Below the pieces are notes generated by a model. That model did no database searches and was not told where the DNA came from. It saw nothing but the letters and a program-made list of their open reading frames with translations. Both the position numbers and the translations under genes were made by a program. Of a stretch of DNA of 34,996 bases, positions 9,201-21,700 are shown in pieces (position 1 is the first letter of the stretch; every line of letters begins with the position of its first letter). This DNA comes from Phaeodactylibacter sp. (GTDB lineage Bacteria > Bacteroidota > Bacteroidia > Chitinophagales > Saprospiraceae), in contig JAGQXQ010000146.1 in assembly GCA_020436535.1 (NCBI GenBank), positions 1 to 34,996 of the forward strand. The letters run 5' to 3'.

Positions 9201-12200
9201 TTTTCTAATCATTCTGTAGGCCGGTCTTACAGCCCATACAAGCAACGGGGCCAAGAATTGGAAGTCTCAGGGAGTATAGTGGATCATCGGCTGAGCTTAA
9301 GCATTGAGTATAATGAGCAGCGGATAGATTCTGAAGTTATTACTGATTTATTAGCTAATTTCAAAAAAGCTCTAATCGAGTTAATCCAGTACTGCGCAGC
9401 GGTGGAGGAACCTAAGTTGACGCCTGCTGATTTTACGGCCTGCCCGATGAACCTGGAAAAGTATAGCGCTTTTTTAACTAGTCATGCTTTAGCCGCGCCG
9501 GCTATCGCCGACGTCTATCCGCTCACTCCTGTCCAGGAAGGGATGTTATTTCATAAACTACTAACTCCTGATTCAATTGCCTATTTCGTTCAACTGGAAA
9601 TAGGATTATCAGGCGCGCTAAATGCAAAGAGATTACGAGCTGCCGCCCAACAATTGATTGACCGGCACTCCGTTTTCAGAACCGCCTTCTTTACTGAATT
9701 TACAGACCGCCCTGTGCAAGTCGTTTTTAAAGAGCAGGCCGTTGCTTTTGAAGTAATAGATTTAACCGATCTTCCAGAGAAAATTCAGGGACAACGAATT
9801 CAGATTTATCTATTTGCCAATAAAACGAAAGGCTTTGATTTATCTAAACCTCCGCTATTGCGTTTTGCACTTTTTAAAATAGCGGAGCGGCGCCATCGTC
9901 TAGTGATTAGTACGCACCATATCCTGATAGACGGCTGGAGTGTGCCGATCTTTCTTAAGCAATTGCTAGACTTGTATGAAGGTGAAAAAAGAATTGACTT
10001 TGAAGGCTTACCCGTTTACGCCGAGTACATTAGCCGGCTAGAAAATCAGGAACGCGAAAACCCCGTGATTTTCTGGAGGGATTACCTGGCGGGATATGAA
10101 GCCCAACCGCTTATACCAAATCTCAAGATATTTGATAAACAAGATACAATTATTCCTCGAGAACACGTCTTCAGTCTAAGTGGCGGACAAACCGGCGCCC
10201 TCAGCCGATTAGCAGCACGGTATCAGGTAAGCTTAAACACGCTTATACAGGCGATATGGGCCATTTTGTTGGGGAGCTATAATCAAAAAGAAGACGTCGT
10301 TTTTGGCGTGACAACCTCCGGGCGTTCCATAGATATGGAAGGCATAGAACAAATGCTGGGATTATTCATTAATACGATTCCACTCCGGGTAACCTGGGAA
10401 CCAGGACAGTCCTTTGTCACCTTATTGCAACGTTTACAAGAACAGTCCTTGGCCGTTCAGACGTACGACTATTTTGGGCTGACGCAAATCAAGGCATCGT
10501 CAAATCAACAGGTAGATTTATTTGATCATATTATGATCTTTGAAAATTATCCGGTTGAAGAGACGTTGAATGATGGACGTGATGTAAAGGTCGTATCCTC
10601 CACTACTTTTGATCCCACCCACTACGGCCTGGCGCTTTTGCTTGCGCCCGGAGAGCAACTGGGAATCAAATTGGTTTACCAGGAACAGGCCTGGCCGGCC
10701 GCCTGGGCAAAACGTCTGGAAACGCATATCCGACAGGCTGTAAGTAATATATTGAAACAACCGGATCAGCCCATCGGGCAAATTGATATTTTACCCGCGG
10801 CAGAAAGGCGCCAAATTCTTGAAGAATTTAACGATACCCGAGCAGGTTTCCCGGCTGACAAAACAATTATAGATTTATTTGAAGAGCAGGTTGAAAAGGG
10901 GCCAGAGCATATAGCGGTTATTTTCGGGGACACAAGCCTGACATATCGCCAGCTCAATGAAAAAGCTAACCAGTTGGCGCGTTACCTGAGGACCAACTAT
11001 CATATTAAGGCAGATGATATAATTGCGCTGCAACTAGAGCGCAGCGAATGGATGCTTATCGCCATATTTGGCATTCTGAAATCGGGAGCCGCTTATTTGC
11101 CCATTGCACCTGATTCACCAAAGGCCAGAACCGTATACATGCTTGAAGATAGCCGGGCAAAAGCTTTACTGGCCGATGATGCGACCTTCCCAACTGCAAA
11201 AGAATTGGAGGGCCTTTTACCTGTCTTAGCTCTGGAAAAATTAGTGCACAACAATGTTTCGCCGTCCGCTATTCCCGCTTTTAATCCTGAAGAGCGGGAA
11301 CAGCTTTCTTCTCCGAACGATTTAGCCTACATAATTTATACTTCTGGTTCTACAGGCCGGCCTAAAGGGGTGATGATCGAACATCAAGGCGTAGTTAACC
11401 GGTTGAACTGGATGCGAAAGGCTTATCCCATTGGCGCAACCGATTGTATTTTGCAAAAAACACCTTACACTTTTGACGTTTCTGTCTGGGAGTTACTCTG
11501 GTGGTCTTTGCAAGGAGCTAAAGTGGCGATCCTGGAGCCAGGCGGAGAAAAAGAACCGGCTAAAATTGTGGCGGCTATTGAAAAATATAGGGTGACGGCG
11601 ATGCACTTCGTTCCGTCCATGCTCAATGCCTTTTTGGCGTATATTCGTCAATTTCCCATCAGTGGAGAAACCCTTAGTCTCAAACAGGTTTTTGCCAGCG
11701 GGGAAGCTTTAGGCGCGGAACAGATTCGTCAATTTTTTCATTTAATAGGTAATGAACAAACGGCTTTGCATAATTTATACGGTCCGACGGAAGCAAGTAT
11801 CGACGTCAGTTATTATGATTGCCGGGAATTGGGAAATCAGTCAATTGTCCCTATTGGTAAGCCGATAGATAATATACAACTTTATATAATTAATAAAAAT
11901 GAGCAATTGACGCCTATAGGAATTGCAGGAGAACTATGCATTAGCGGCGCCGGTTTAGCCCGCGGCTATCTCAATAATCCCGAATTAACCGCTCAAAAAT
12001 TTATTCCACATCCCTTCGAAGCGGGGAAACGATTCTACAAAACCGGCGATTTAGCCCGCTGGTTACCCGATGGCAACATTGAGTTTTTAGGGCGTATTGA
12101 CCATCAATTAAAGATCAGAGGGTATCGAATTGAGGCCGGAGAAATTGAGCAGTACTTATTACAACATCCTTCTATTCAATCGGTGGTAGTTATCGGTAAA

Positions 12201-12692
12201 GAAATGGGACAAGGAAAGGAATTGGCCGCTTACCTGGTAGCTCGGAAGCAGATGGCGCCGGAGGCAGAATCCCTTCGTTCATTTTTATCGGAGCAACTGC
12301 CAGCCTACATGATTCCTTCCTACTTTGTGGAGTTAAAGGCGCTGCCGCTGACCAGCAGTGGCAAAGTTGATCGAAAAGTATTACCTGATCCCGAATCAAC
12401 CGGCTTGGCGGCCGGAACAGCATACGTTGCTCCCCACAGTACGACAGAAGCTGCTTTAACAGATATTTGGCAAAGCGTATTGCAAAGAACCCGTATAGGT
12501 ATTCATGATAATTTCCTTGACCTGGGCGGGCATAGCCTGAAAGCCATTCGGCTGGCGGCCTTTATTCAACAACGACTATCTGTAAAAATAGATTTAAGCG
12601 AAATTTTTGACCATCCTACTATTGCCAAATTAGCAAAAGTAATTGATAGTAAGGAAAAAACGGTACTAATGGCCATTCCAAGTATTGAATAG
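6231..12692 (+). CDS. NRPS 1: A-PCP-E-C-A-PCP (loading/epimerising module and Ser module)
   Basis: A 2153-residue nonribosomal peptide synthetase carrying modules 1 and 2. It starts with an A domain (about 25-525; YTSGSTGLPKG near 186; GKVDRKALP near 513) without a preceding C domain, as expected for a loading module. PCP1 has GGDSIKAIQ (Ser near 572), the GGDS form typical before epimerases. The E domain (about 620-1060) has PLTPIQRWFF, HHAIVDW with following SWRILLEDL near 748, and EGHGRE near 891. The C domain (about 1090-1530) has PLTPVQEGMLFH and HHILIDGWS near 1229, fitting a D-to-L condensation. A2 (about 1545-2060) and PCP2 (LGGHSLKAI, Ser near 2102) follow. My pocket readings are DAASLGGIGK for A1 (unassigned) and DVWHFSLIDK for A2, close to known serine codes. 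There is no TE, so the dipeptide passes to NRPS 2. Confidence 0.95.
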   Translation: MSAGENTNQVGVSMLTELEALQLQAWNNTQAEFPSHKTIIDLFEEQVEKTPHNIAVIFEGKELTYCSLNEKANQVGHFLRETYRIHSDDIIALQVERSEWMIIAILGVMKAGAAYLPIDPKLPMARVKFILHHSQAKGLITDVTTLKAARKLTDILPVLEIEKIKSPRIHNPPGINDSRDLAYVIYTSGSTGLPKGVMIEHRGVVNLVCFQIKFLDIKESDRVLQFASYTFDASVAETLTGILSGATLVVAGEESKSPDYFLKMVEDQKISVFSLPPAFLSQLDRKRMNNIRVLLTGGEKPVLEDVWYYSKKCRYFNGYGPTENSIGISMFEIPEGWDKHIVPVGKPISNVEVFILNNSNELQPIGAEGEICVSGVGLARGYLNDETLTREKFISHPFKKGERLYKTGDLGRWLPDGNIEFRGRIDHQLKIRGYRVEAGEVEQALLKHPAIQSCVVTAYDFKGRKELVAYLTPKKTDRIPTVSALYNFLGKTLPDYMIPAYFVELQTLPLSTSGKVDRKALPAPDQANLASGERYVAPRNDLEQKLVDLWQDVLRKKRIGIHDNFFHNGGDSIKAIQITSRIGMAGWKLSTKDIFTNPTIAKLAGRIRRKKQSYDQGLASGVVPLTPIQRWFFDQHNELHYFNQAMLLEWPQPIDIPVLENCLLTLAQHHDMLRTTFRRQSEDWIQYISEQATLDFKVEVLSDTADRAETIERLANQAQAGFDLAAGPLMKAIVFRQAQENDLLLLIIHHAIVDWVSWRILLEDLKIVYRQSLQGKQIELPEKTASFLLWIQTMEHYVAERLKLKECDYWASVVLESNESTDLLPVDNSHKHNLVKDTKIVTVGLSEAETNVLLYETHQAFNTEINEVLLCALSQALKHAFGGDTYSVVLEGHGREDILDLDVSRTVGWFTAIFPFVLKYEDASNIGWRLQLIKEQLRAIPNKGIGYGLQQYLNEDAILPDWQNPVIGFNYLGAFEGLGAEKNKDTALFYFSNHSVGRSYSPYKQRGQELEVSGSIVDHRLSLSIEYNEQRIDSEVITDLLANFKKALIELIQYCAAVEEPKLTPADFTACPMNLEKYSAFLTSHALAAPAIADVYPLTPVQEGMLFHKLLTPDSIAYFVQLEIGLSGALNAKRLRAAAQQLIDRHSVFRTAFFTEFTDRPVQVVFKEQAVAFEVIDLTDLPEKIQGQRIQIYLFANKTKGFDLSKPPLLRFALFKIAERRHRLVISTHHILIDGWSVPIFLKQLLDLYEGEKRIDFEGLPVYAEYISRLENQERENPVIFWRDYLAGYEAQPLIPNLKIFDKQDTIIPREHVFSLSGGQTGALSRLAARYQVSLNTLIQAIWAILLGSYNQKEDVVFGVTTSGRSIDMEGIEQMLGLFINTIPLRVTWEPGQSFVTLLQRLQEQSLAVQTYDYFGLTQIKASSNQQVDLFDHIMIFENYPVEETLNDGRDVKVVSSTTFDPTHYGLALLLAPGEQLGIKLVYQEQAWPAAWAKRLETHIRQAVSNILKQPDQPIGQIDILPAAERRQILEEFNDTRAGFPADKTIIDLFEEQVEKGPEHIAVIFGDTSLTYRQLNEKANQLARYLRTNYHIKADDIIALQLERSEWMLIAIFGILKSGAAYLPIAPDSPKARTVYMLEDSRAKALLADDATFPTAKELEGLLPVLALEKLVHNNVSPSAIPAFNPEEREQLSSPNDLAYIIYTSGSTGRPKGVMIEHQGVVNRLNWMRKAYPIGATDCILQKTPYTFDVSVWELLWWSLQGAKVAILEPGGEKEPAKIVAAIEKYRVTAMHFVPSMLNAFLAYIRQFPISGETLSLKQVFASGEALGAEQIRQFFHLIGNEQTALHNLYGPTEASIDVSYYDCRELGNQSIVPIGKPIDNIQLYIINKNEQLTPIGIAGELCISGAGLARGYLNNPELTAQKFIPHPFEAGKRFYKTGDLARWLPDGNIEFLGRIDHQLKIRGYRIEAGEIEQYLLQHPSIQSVVVIGKEMGQGKELAAYLVARKQMAPEAESLRSFLSEQLPAYMIPSYFVELKALPLTSSGKVDRKVLPDPESTGLAAGTAYVAPHSTTEAALTDIWQSVLQRTRIGIHDNFLDLGGHSLKAIRLAAFIQQRLSVKIDLSEIFDHPTIAKLAKVIDSKEKTVLMAIPSIE

Positions 12693-12763
12693 CCTGGATT
12701 GCTATTGCTAAATTTTCAAACTGACAAGGAACTTTAAATTTTAGGTGACCTTTACTCATTACC

Positions 12764-15700
12764 ATGGAAAAAACATATGCCTTATCGCATGCGCAGCGCC
12801 GTTTGTGGGTACTCGACCAATTGGAAGAAAACCTGACGGCTTATAATATGCCCGCGGCTTTTATTATTGAGGGCTCCTTGAATAGAAAGGCACTGCAAAG
12901 AGCCTTTGAAGAATTAATAGGCCGGCATGAAATTCTGCGAACGCGTTTCGTTGCGAAAGAAGCGGGCGTCCCTATGCAAGCTGTTGATCCCATTGCTGTT
13001 TTCGATTTTCCTTTCCACAACTGGCAGGATAAAGATCAGGCTGCAATAGAAAATTACATTCAGGCCCACGCTAATCATGTTTTTGACTTATCCAAAGGGA
13101 ACTTATTGAAAGTGGAGCTGTTACAAACCGCTGCGGATAGCTATATCCTACTGCTCAATATGCATCACATTATCTCGGACGGGTGGTCGCTGGATGTACT
13201 ATTCAGGGAACTATCTGTGCTTTATGAATCGGTGGTCAAGGGTACGTCCAATCCACTCCCGGCTTTGAGCATACAGTACAAAGACTATGCGGCCTGGCAG
13301 AATCAATTATTAGCAGATGGGGGGCGCATCGCCGGGTTGCGAAAGTATTGGCAGGATCAATTAGCTGATTTAACAACTTTGGAATTGCCTACGGACTTTC
13401 CCCGCCCGATCGTGAAATCCTATAGAGGAGCCGCGCTAAATCATAGCTTTAGCCTTGAGTTACTGAAAAAGCTGGAAAACCTCGGTAGGTCGTCCGGAGC
13501 TAGTCTATTCATGGCCTTAATTACCCTGGTGAAAATTCTGCTGTATCGCTACGCGAATCAAACGGATATTGTGGTTGGCACGCCAACTGCAGGCAGAAAT
13601 CATCCGGATTTATACGACCAGCTTGGTTATTATGCCAATACGGTCGTGTTGAGAAACCAGTTGAATGAAGCGGATAGTTTTACTCGGACGTTAGCAAAAG
13701 TGAAACAAACGACGTTGGCTGCTTTTGAGCGGGATTTATATCCATTTGACCAGTTAGTGGAAGAATTGGAGTTTGTAAGAGATCCGAGTCGCAACCCTAT
13801 CTTTGAGGTGATGGTCGTGCTGGAAAACATTGAGCAGCGTAAACTGAGGCTTGGGGATACCGCGTCCAGGCCGATAGTCAGAAAAGTTAAAGCTGGTAAA
13901 TTTGATTTGACCTTTGGTTTTGAAACAGATTCAACCGGCCTACATCTTGAAATAGAATATAGCGTCGATTTATTTCGTAAGAATCGTATAGAGCGCATGA
14001 TCCAGCATTTGGGGGTCTTGATTGAAAGCGTTCTGACTCAATCAGAGCAGGCTATTAAGCAGTTGAATATTCTGCCGGCAGCAGAACGAAATTTACTTCT
14101 ATCTGAATTTAATGATACAAAGACGGATTTTCCATTTGATAAAACGGTCTTCCAACTTTTTGAGGAACAGGTAGAAAAGACGCCGGACAACATAGCTGTT
14201 GTTTTTGAAGATCAGGAATGGACCTACCGGCGCCTCAATGAAAAAGCCAATCAGGTGGGGCGCTACCTAAGGGGACGCTACAAAATTCAGCCAGACGATA
14301 TTATCGCCCTGCAATTGGAACGCAGCGATTGGATGATTGTCGCCATTTTGGGAGCGATGAAATCAGGCGGCGCCTATTTGCCAATTGCCCCCGATTCACC
14401 GACTGCCAGAGCAGAGTCTATCCTTCGAGACAGCCGGGCAAGAGTCTTGTTGACCGATGCACATACGTATCCCCTTAGCCGGGTTTATGAAAGTATAATG
14501 CCGGTAGAGCGCGTCGAAAACATTAAAGGAACCCTGTCGACTAACCCGGAGAGAATCAATAACAGCCGGCATCTGGCTTATCTCATCTATACCTCCGGCT
14601 CCACAGGGATGCCTAAAGGCGTGTTGGTGGAGCACTGCGGGGTGGTCAATTTGATAACGTTCGCCATACGACGTTACGGTATTACCGCACGCGATCGCGT
14701 ATTACAATCTTCCACCTACACTTTTGACGTCACCATAGAGGAAATCTTCAAACCGCTTTGTTGCGGCGGCGCTGCAGTTATAGCGGGCGAAAAGATGGTG
14801 TTAGATACGCCTGCCTTATTGGAGTTTATACATAAACAGCGGCTTAGTGTCGTGGACCTTTCTCCCACCTTGCTCTCCACTTTTAATAAAGCGGAACTTC
14901 CTCAGGTACGGGTGTTGAGTACAGGGGCCGAGGCGCCCAACATGAGCGACGTCCTTTTTTACCGCAGCCGGCTTCGGTACATCAATATTTACGGTCCAAC
15001 CGAATGTTCTGTATTTGCCGCGTCCTTTGTAGTGGGCCGGGAAGAATATCACAAAGGCGCTTCCATTCCCATCGGACAGCCTAACGCCAATACCCAGTTC
15101 TATATTTTAGACGAAGACTTGCAGTTGCTCCCCGTCGGTATTGCGGGAGAACTTTGTATTTCTGGTCCCGGCTTAGCCCGCGGCTACTTCAACCATTCTG
15201 CATTCACGGCTGAAAAATTTGTTCCGCATCCTTTCAAACCCGGCGAACGGCTTTATAAAACAGGTGATTTAGCCCGGTGGCTTCCCGATGGCAATGTGGA
15301 GTTTTTAGGTCGTTTAGACCATCAATTAAAAATCAGAGGCTATCGAATTGAAGCAGGAGAAATTGAGCAGACACTGTTGCAACATCCTGCTGTTCAAAGC
15401 GCCGTAGTCGTTGGCAAAGACAGAGGACAGGGTAAAGAATTAGCTGCCTATTTGATCCTTTCTAAGGAGCCGATAATCGATGAGAATGCTTCTGGCCTCA
15501 AGGCGTCGCAGCCCCTCGCAACCTCTGGGAAGTCTCTAACAGGCGCCTCCCGGGAACGAACGGCCGGAACTCCCGATATACAACAACTCCGCAACTACCT
15601 GGCGGAACGCTTGCCGGCTTATATGATTCCTGTATACTTTGTTGTGTTAGAAGCCTTACCTCTGACGTCCAGCGGCAAGGTGGATCGGAAAGCCTTACCC

Positions 15701-18700
15701 GGCCTTGATAGGGCCGGCCTCTCTTCGGGCACTGCTTACGCCGCTCCTCGTACCCTGGTAGAAGCCGCTTTGGTTCGCATTTGGGAAACCATTCTTAATA
15801 GAGAAAATATTGGTATCCATGATAACTTCTTTGAGTTGGGCGGCCACAGCTTGAAAGCTATTCGCTTAACTTTCCTCATCCAGGAAGAATTAAACGCCGC
15901 TGTTAGCTTTAGAGAAATTTTTACGGCGCCTACTATTGCAGCCTTAGCTGCGATAATTGTTGAAAAAGGACGAATCCTTTTTCAGCCTATTCAGCCGGTT
16001 CCCGTCCAGGATAATTATGAATTATCTCACGCCCAGCGCCGCTTATGGGTAATCGATCAAATGGAAGAACAGCAGATTGCCTACAATATACCAGAAGTCA
16101 TTAGACTAAAAGGGCAGTTGGACATTAGTGCCTTGGAACAAAGCGTCAATTTGCTCTTTAAACGGCATGAAATTCTGCGGACTAATTTTGTTGAAGGGCG
16201 GCAGATCATCCGCGCTGAGTATAATTTCAGGTTAGCCGTCAGGGATTATAGAAACGCTGGCGCCGAGCTTATTGAGGCGCATATCCAGAGACACGCCGCT
16301 TATCCTTTTGATTTGGTAAAAGACGTCCTCTGGCAAATGGAACTGTTGAAAGTAGGAGAATTCGAACACCTCCTGCTTCTCAATATGCACCATATTATTG
16401 CCGACGCCTGGTCTATAGAAATATTGTTCAGGGAATTATCTTCTTTGTATTCGGCCGGTGTACAAGGAGTCAAGAACCCTCTATCTGTTCTGCCTCCACT
16501 GTCTATTCAGTATAAAGACTATACGGCCTGGCAGGATCAACTATTAAGATCGGAACAAGTCATTCCTGCAAAAAATTACTGGTTAGAGCAGTTGGCGCCC
16601 AATGGAGGGCGGCTGCCGGTAATAGAACTACCTACGGATTATCCTCGTCCAACCGTTAAGACCTATCATGGAGCAAGCAAGCAGGGCCGATTTAGTCCAG
16701 CGGTTTTACAACAATTGCATCAGCTATCCCAATCTCAGGGTGTAAGCCTGTTTATGTGCCTGACCGCTCTGGTCAAAGTACTACTGTATCGTTATACCGG
16801 ACAAAAAGACTTACTGATCGGCACGCCGGTTGCCGGCAGAAATCATCCTGACTTGCAGGATCAGATTGGTTTTTATTTGAATACTATTGTTTTAAGAAGT
16901 GAAATAGGAGAAGAGGAGAGATTTGATCATTTCCTACAGAAAGTCAAGAAAAATACCTTAGCCGCTTTCGAACATGATTTTTATCCTTTTGACCAACTGG
17001 TAGAAGAATTGAGCTTGGTCCGGGACGCAAGCCGCTCTGCTATATTTGACGTGATGCTGGTGGTAGAGAACAGTAAAGAAACGCTCCGGCAACCGGAACT
17101 GGAAGGCCTGAATATCACAGTAGAATCAAATGGATCAGTAGATAGCAAGTTTGATATAACTTTTAGTTTTGATGAAAGCACGGACGGGCTGAGTCTAAAT
17201 GTGGAATATAATACGGATTTATTTAAAGCAGACAGAATTGAAAGGTTAATCGGTCACCTGGAATGCCTGATAGAAAGCGTACTGTCTAACCCAGCTTCAA
17301 TTATTGATCAGTTAAATTTGTTGCCGAAGGCAGAAAGACGGCTTATTTTGGAAGAATTCAACCACACCAGGGCTGATTTTCCTAAGGATCAAACAATTGT
17401 TGATTTATTTGAAGCGCAAGTTGAGAGAACGCCAAAGGCTAATGCTCTGAACTTTGAGGGTAAGCAATGGACTTATCGGCAGTTAAACAGAGCGGCGAAT
17501 CAGATTGCTAATTATCTAAGAACGAACTACGCTATTCAGGGGGATGATGTTATTGGTTTACTCCCTCAACGAACCGAATGGACGTCTATTGGTATTTTGG
17601 GGATTCTCAAAGCCGGAGCTTCTTACTTGCCGCTTTCCAAAGATTTGCCGGCCTCAAGATTGGCTTATATGTTAGAAGATAGCGGCGCCAAACTCTTACT
17701 CACCGATCAATATTATGAAGAGTTAGGAAAAGAAATCTTCCCGGAGGTTCTGGTTTTGGAAAATATATACGCTGGTCAATCGACCAATCCCAAACCAATT
17801 GCCCAAGTAAATAATTTAGCTTTTGTTTTATATACCTCTGGTTCTACCGGTAAACCTAAGGGGGTATTGATGCCGCATCGGCCTTTGGTCAATTTGTTAT
17901 ACTGGCAAATTAATCATAGTCTTTGTGGGGTAGGCAGCCGCACGACTCAATATGTAGCTTTTAGTTTTGACGTGAGTTTTCAGGAAATCTTTGCCACCTG
18001 GCTATCTGGCGGAGAACTAATGATGGTGGGAGAAGGCATAAGAAAAGATTTGTATGCTTTTGCACGATTTATTGTGGAACAGCGAATAGAAAGAATATTT
18101 TTACCTTTTGCCGCTTTACAGGGACTCGCCCAAATACTGTTGCAACAAGAGGGCGATTTGAGCGCGCTAAAAGTTATAGTGACGGCAGGAGAGCAATTAC
18201 AGGTTAGCGAAGCGATTATCAATTTATTTAAAAGACTTCCAAATTGCCAGTTGAAAAATCAGTATGGGCCTACGGAAGCGCATGTCGTTAGCGAATACAT
18301 ACTTCAAGGAACCCCTTCCAATTGGGCGCCCCTGCCCCCTATAGGGAAACCTATTGCAAATACTCAATTATATATCTTAAATAAGGGTTTAGCGCCTGTT
18401 CCAATAGGAGTAACGGGAGAATTACATATAGGGGGCCTCTGTTTATCAAATGGTTATTTAAATTTGCCGGAACAAACCGCCCAACGTTTTATAGCGCATC
18501 CCTTCAAAAAAGAAGAACGACTCTATAAGACGGGCGATTTAGCTCGTTACCTGCCCGATGGTAATATTGAGTTTATGGGCCGGATAGATCATCAATTAAA
18601 GATCCGGGGTTACCGAGTAGAAACAGGAGAGATAGAACACGTTTTACTAAGCCATCCGGCTATTACCGCCTGTGTCGTAACGGGCAAAAAAATGTCGGGT

Positions 18701-21700
18701 AATAATGAGTTAATTGCTTATCTGATTACTAAGGAAGACTTCGATTTGGATATAGAAACCCTACGTTCTTTTCTACGGCAAAGCTTGCCAGATTACATGA
18801 TTCCTTCCTATTTTGTCGTTCTTGACGTCTTTCCATTAACCAATAGCGGTAAGGTAAACCGAAAAGCTTTACCAGCTCCAGATAATGCTAATCTTGCCGC
18901 AGGAACAACTTATGTAGCTCCTCATACCTTAACCCAGCAAACCTTAGCCGCTATTTGGGAGAAAATACTGGGTAGAAGCCCCATCGGTATTCTTGATAAT
19001 TTCTTCAGTATTGGCGGCCATAGTTTACGAGCAATACGAGCGGCGGCTTTGATTCAGCAGCATTTTGGCGTTAAGATTAAACTTTCAGAGGTTTTTGCCT
19101 ATCCAACTATAACCGAGCTGGGACGTCTAATTGAAAGTAAGGATACCGTTCTTCTGAAACCTATAGAACCAACGGCAGAACAGCCGACTTACGCGCTTTC
19201 TAATGCGCAACGTCGCTTGTGGGTGTTGGATCAATTAGAAGAAAACCTTACTGCCTACAATATACCGGCGGCCCTGCGCCTGGCCGGCCGGCTGGATACG
19301 GCCGCCCTGGAACGAGCCTTCGCATTGCTTTTCGAACGGCACGAAATTCTGCGCACCCGGTTTGTCGCGGTGAATGGAGAAGGGCGGCAGGTGGTGGACC
19401 CCGCCGGGGGTTTTAAATTACCCATGCAGGATGCGCGGGCCTGGAGCGAGGAGCAGATCCGGGAACACATCCAGGCGCACGCCGGGCGGGTGTTCGACTT
19501 GGAGAACGAACGCCTGCTGCAAGTGGAACTGCTGCAAATGGGCGCGGAAGAATGGTTATTGCTCTTCAACATGCACCACATCATCTCCGACGGCTGGTCC
19601 ATGGAGGTGCTAGTCCGGGAATGGAGCCGACTATATGAAGCCTGCCGGCAGGGCGTGGCCGAGCCCTTAGCGCAACTACCACCGCTGCCCATACAATACA
19701 AGGACTACGCCGCCTGGCAGAACAACCTGTTGGAAGCGGATGAAACCCTGCATGGACTCCGTGCCTACTGGCAGGGACAACTGGCCGATCTGCCGACTCT
19801 GGAACTGCCTGAGGATTATCCCCGCCCGGCGGTCAAGACCTACAACGGTGCAAGCCTTCAGCAGTTGTTTTCACTGGAAATAACCCGGCAATTGCAGGCG
19901 TTGTCCCGGGAACAGGGCGCGACGCTGTTTATGACCCTGACGGCCCTGGTCAACGTACTGCTCTATCGCTACACCAATCAGACGGACATCGTGCTGGGCA
20001 CGCCCAGCGCCGGACGCACCCACCCCGACCTGCACGATCAGATTGGGTTTTATGTCAACACGCTGGTATTGCGGACGCAGTTGGAGGGCGAACAAAGTTT
20101 TACGGCGCTTCTTGAGCAGGTCAAGGCCACGGCCCTGGCCGCTTTTGAGCATGAGCTGTATCCTTTCGACCGCCTGGTGGAGGAGTTGGATATCCCCAGA
20201 GATATGAGCCGCTCGGCGGTCTTTGATATGATGATAGTCCTGCAGAATAATGAGCAGAGCCGCCTTGAACTGGGCGATGTGGCTATTGAATTCGAACCGG
20301 TGCAGGCCGACATCAGCAAGTTCGACCTGACGTTCAGTTTTGCGGAAAATGAAGCGGGGCTGGCGGTCGAAATTAACTACAACACGGATCTGTTCCGCGC
20401 GGACCGGATCGAACGCATGTTTGAACATTTGGAGACGTTGATGCAAAGTGTGTTGCAGGCGCCCGGCCATCCCATTGAGCAACTGGATATCCTACCCGAG
20501 GCGGAGAAAGCGCTTTTGCTCCACGCCTTCAACGATACCGGGGCGGATTATCCAGCCGACAAAACCATCGCCGATTTAATCGAAGAGCAGGTGGAGCGCA
20601 CGCCGGATAACATTGCTGTGGTTTTTGAAGACAGAGAGCTAACCTACCGGGAATTGAACGCCCGGGCCAATGGAGTGGCGCATTACCTTCGGGATACCTA
20701 TGCCACCCAGCCGGACGACGTCATCGCCCTGCAGCTGGAGCGCAGCGAGTGGATGATCATTGCCATTTTGGGCGTGCTCAAAGCCGGGGCGGCCTACCTA
20801 CCCATTGCGCCGGATGCGCCTACAGCCAGGGTGCGGTATATGCTACAGGATAGCCGGGCTAAAGCCTTGCTGACGGATGAGGCGACTTATGCGGTGACAA
20901 AGCAATTAGAGCAGATTGTTGCTGTAGAAGTCATCCAGGAAATGGATACTGCAGGCCGTCCACCGTTGACCGTTGACCATTCACCGTCTAACCTGGCCTA
21001 TATTATTTATACTTCGGGGTCTACGGGACAGCCCAAAGGGGTGATGATTGAGCATCAGAGTTTCCTTAATTTTCATACCCATTACGACTTAGAATACCAT
21101 ATTAGTACCCTTACCTGCAATTATGTTTTTGATGTTTCAGTGATGGAAATTTTGTCTGCTCTATTATCAGGCAGCCAATTAGTGATCCCAAGTGCTGAGG
21201 TAGTTCTCAACCCCGAAAGGTATGCAGCGTTCTTGTATCGACATAAAATTTCGCACGCCTATTTACATCCTATGCATTTAGAACAAATCGGAAATGCGCT
21301 TGCAGAACACAACACTGTTTATTTAAATAGACTTTTGATAGGTGTTGAACCTATTCATTATGATACCATCAAATGGTATCAGGAGGAGGACATTCAAATT
21401 ATCAATGGATACGGACCGTCAGAAACGACGATTTGTGCTAGTATGTATCCTGTTTCAAAAGACCAAGAAAAATGCTTAGCAAAACTTTCTATTGGTCGTC
21501 CTCTATCAAATATTTGTATTTATATACTTGACAAAGAAGGAAGGTTGCAGGGATTAGGATTAACCGGGGAACTCTGTATTTCAGGCGCCGGTTTAGCCCG
21601 CGGGTACCTAAATAACCCCGAATTAACGGCCGAGAAATTCACTCCCCACCCTTTCCAACCAGGCGAGCGTTTGTACCGCACAGGCGACCTGGCCCGTTGG

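Noticed and set aside
19255-20482. Long minus-strand and alternate-frame ORFs in the GC-rich NRPS modules
   Set aside because: They overlap conserved NRPS domains, recur in the duplicated module and have low-complexity Arg/Ser/Cys-rich translations, as expected for shadow frames in GC-rich DNA.
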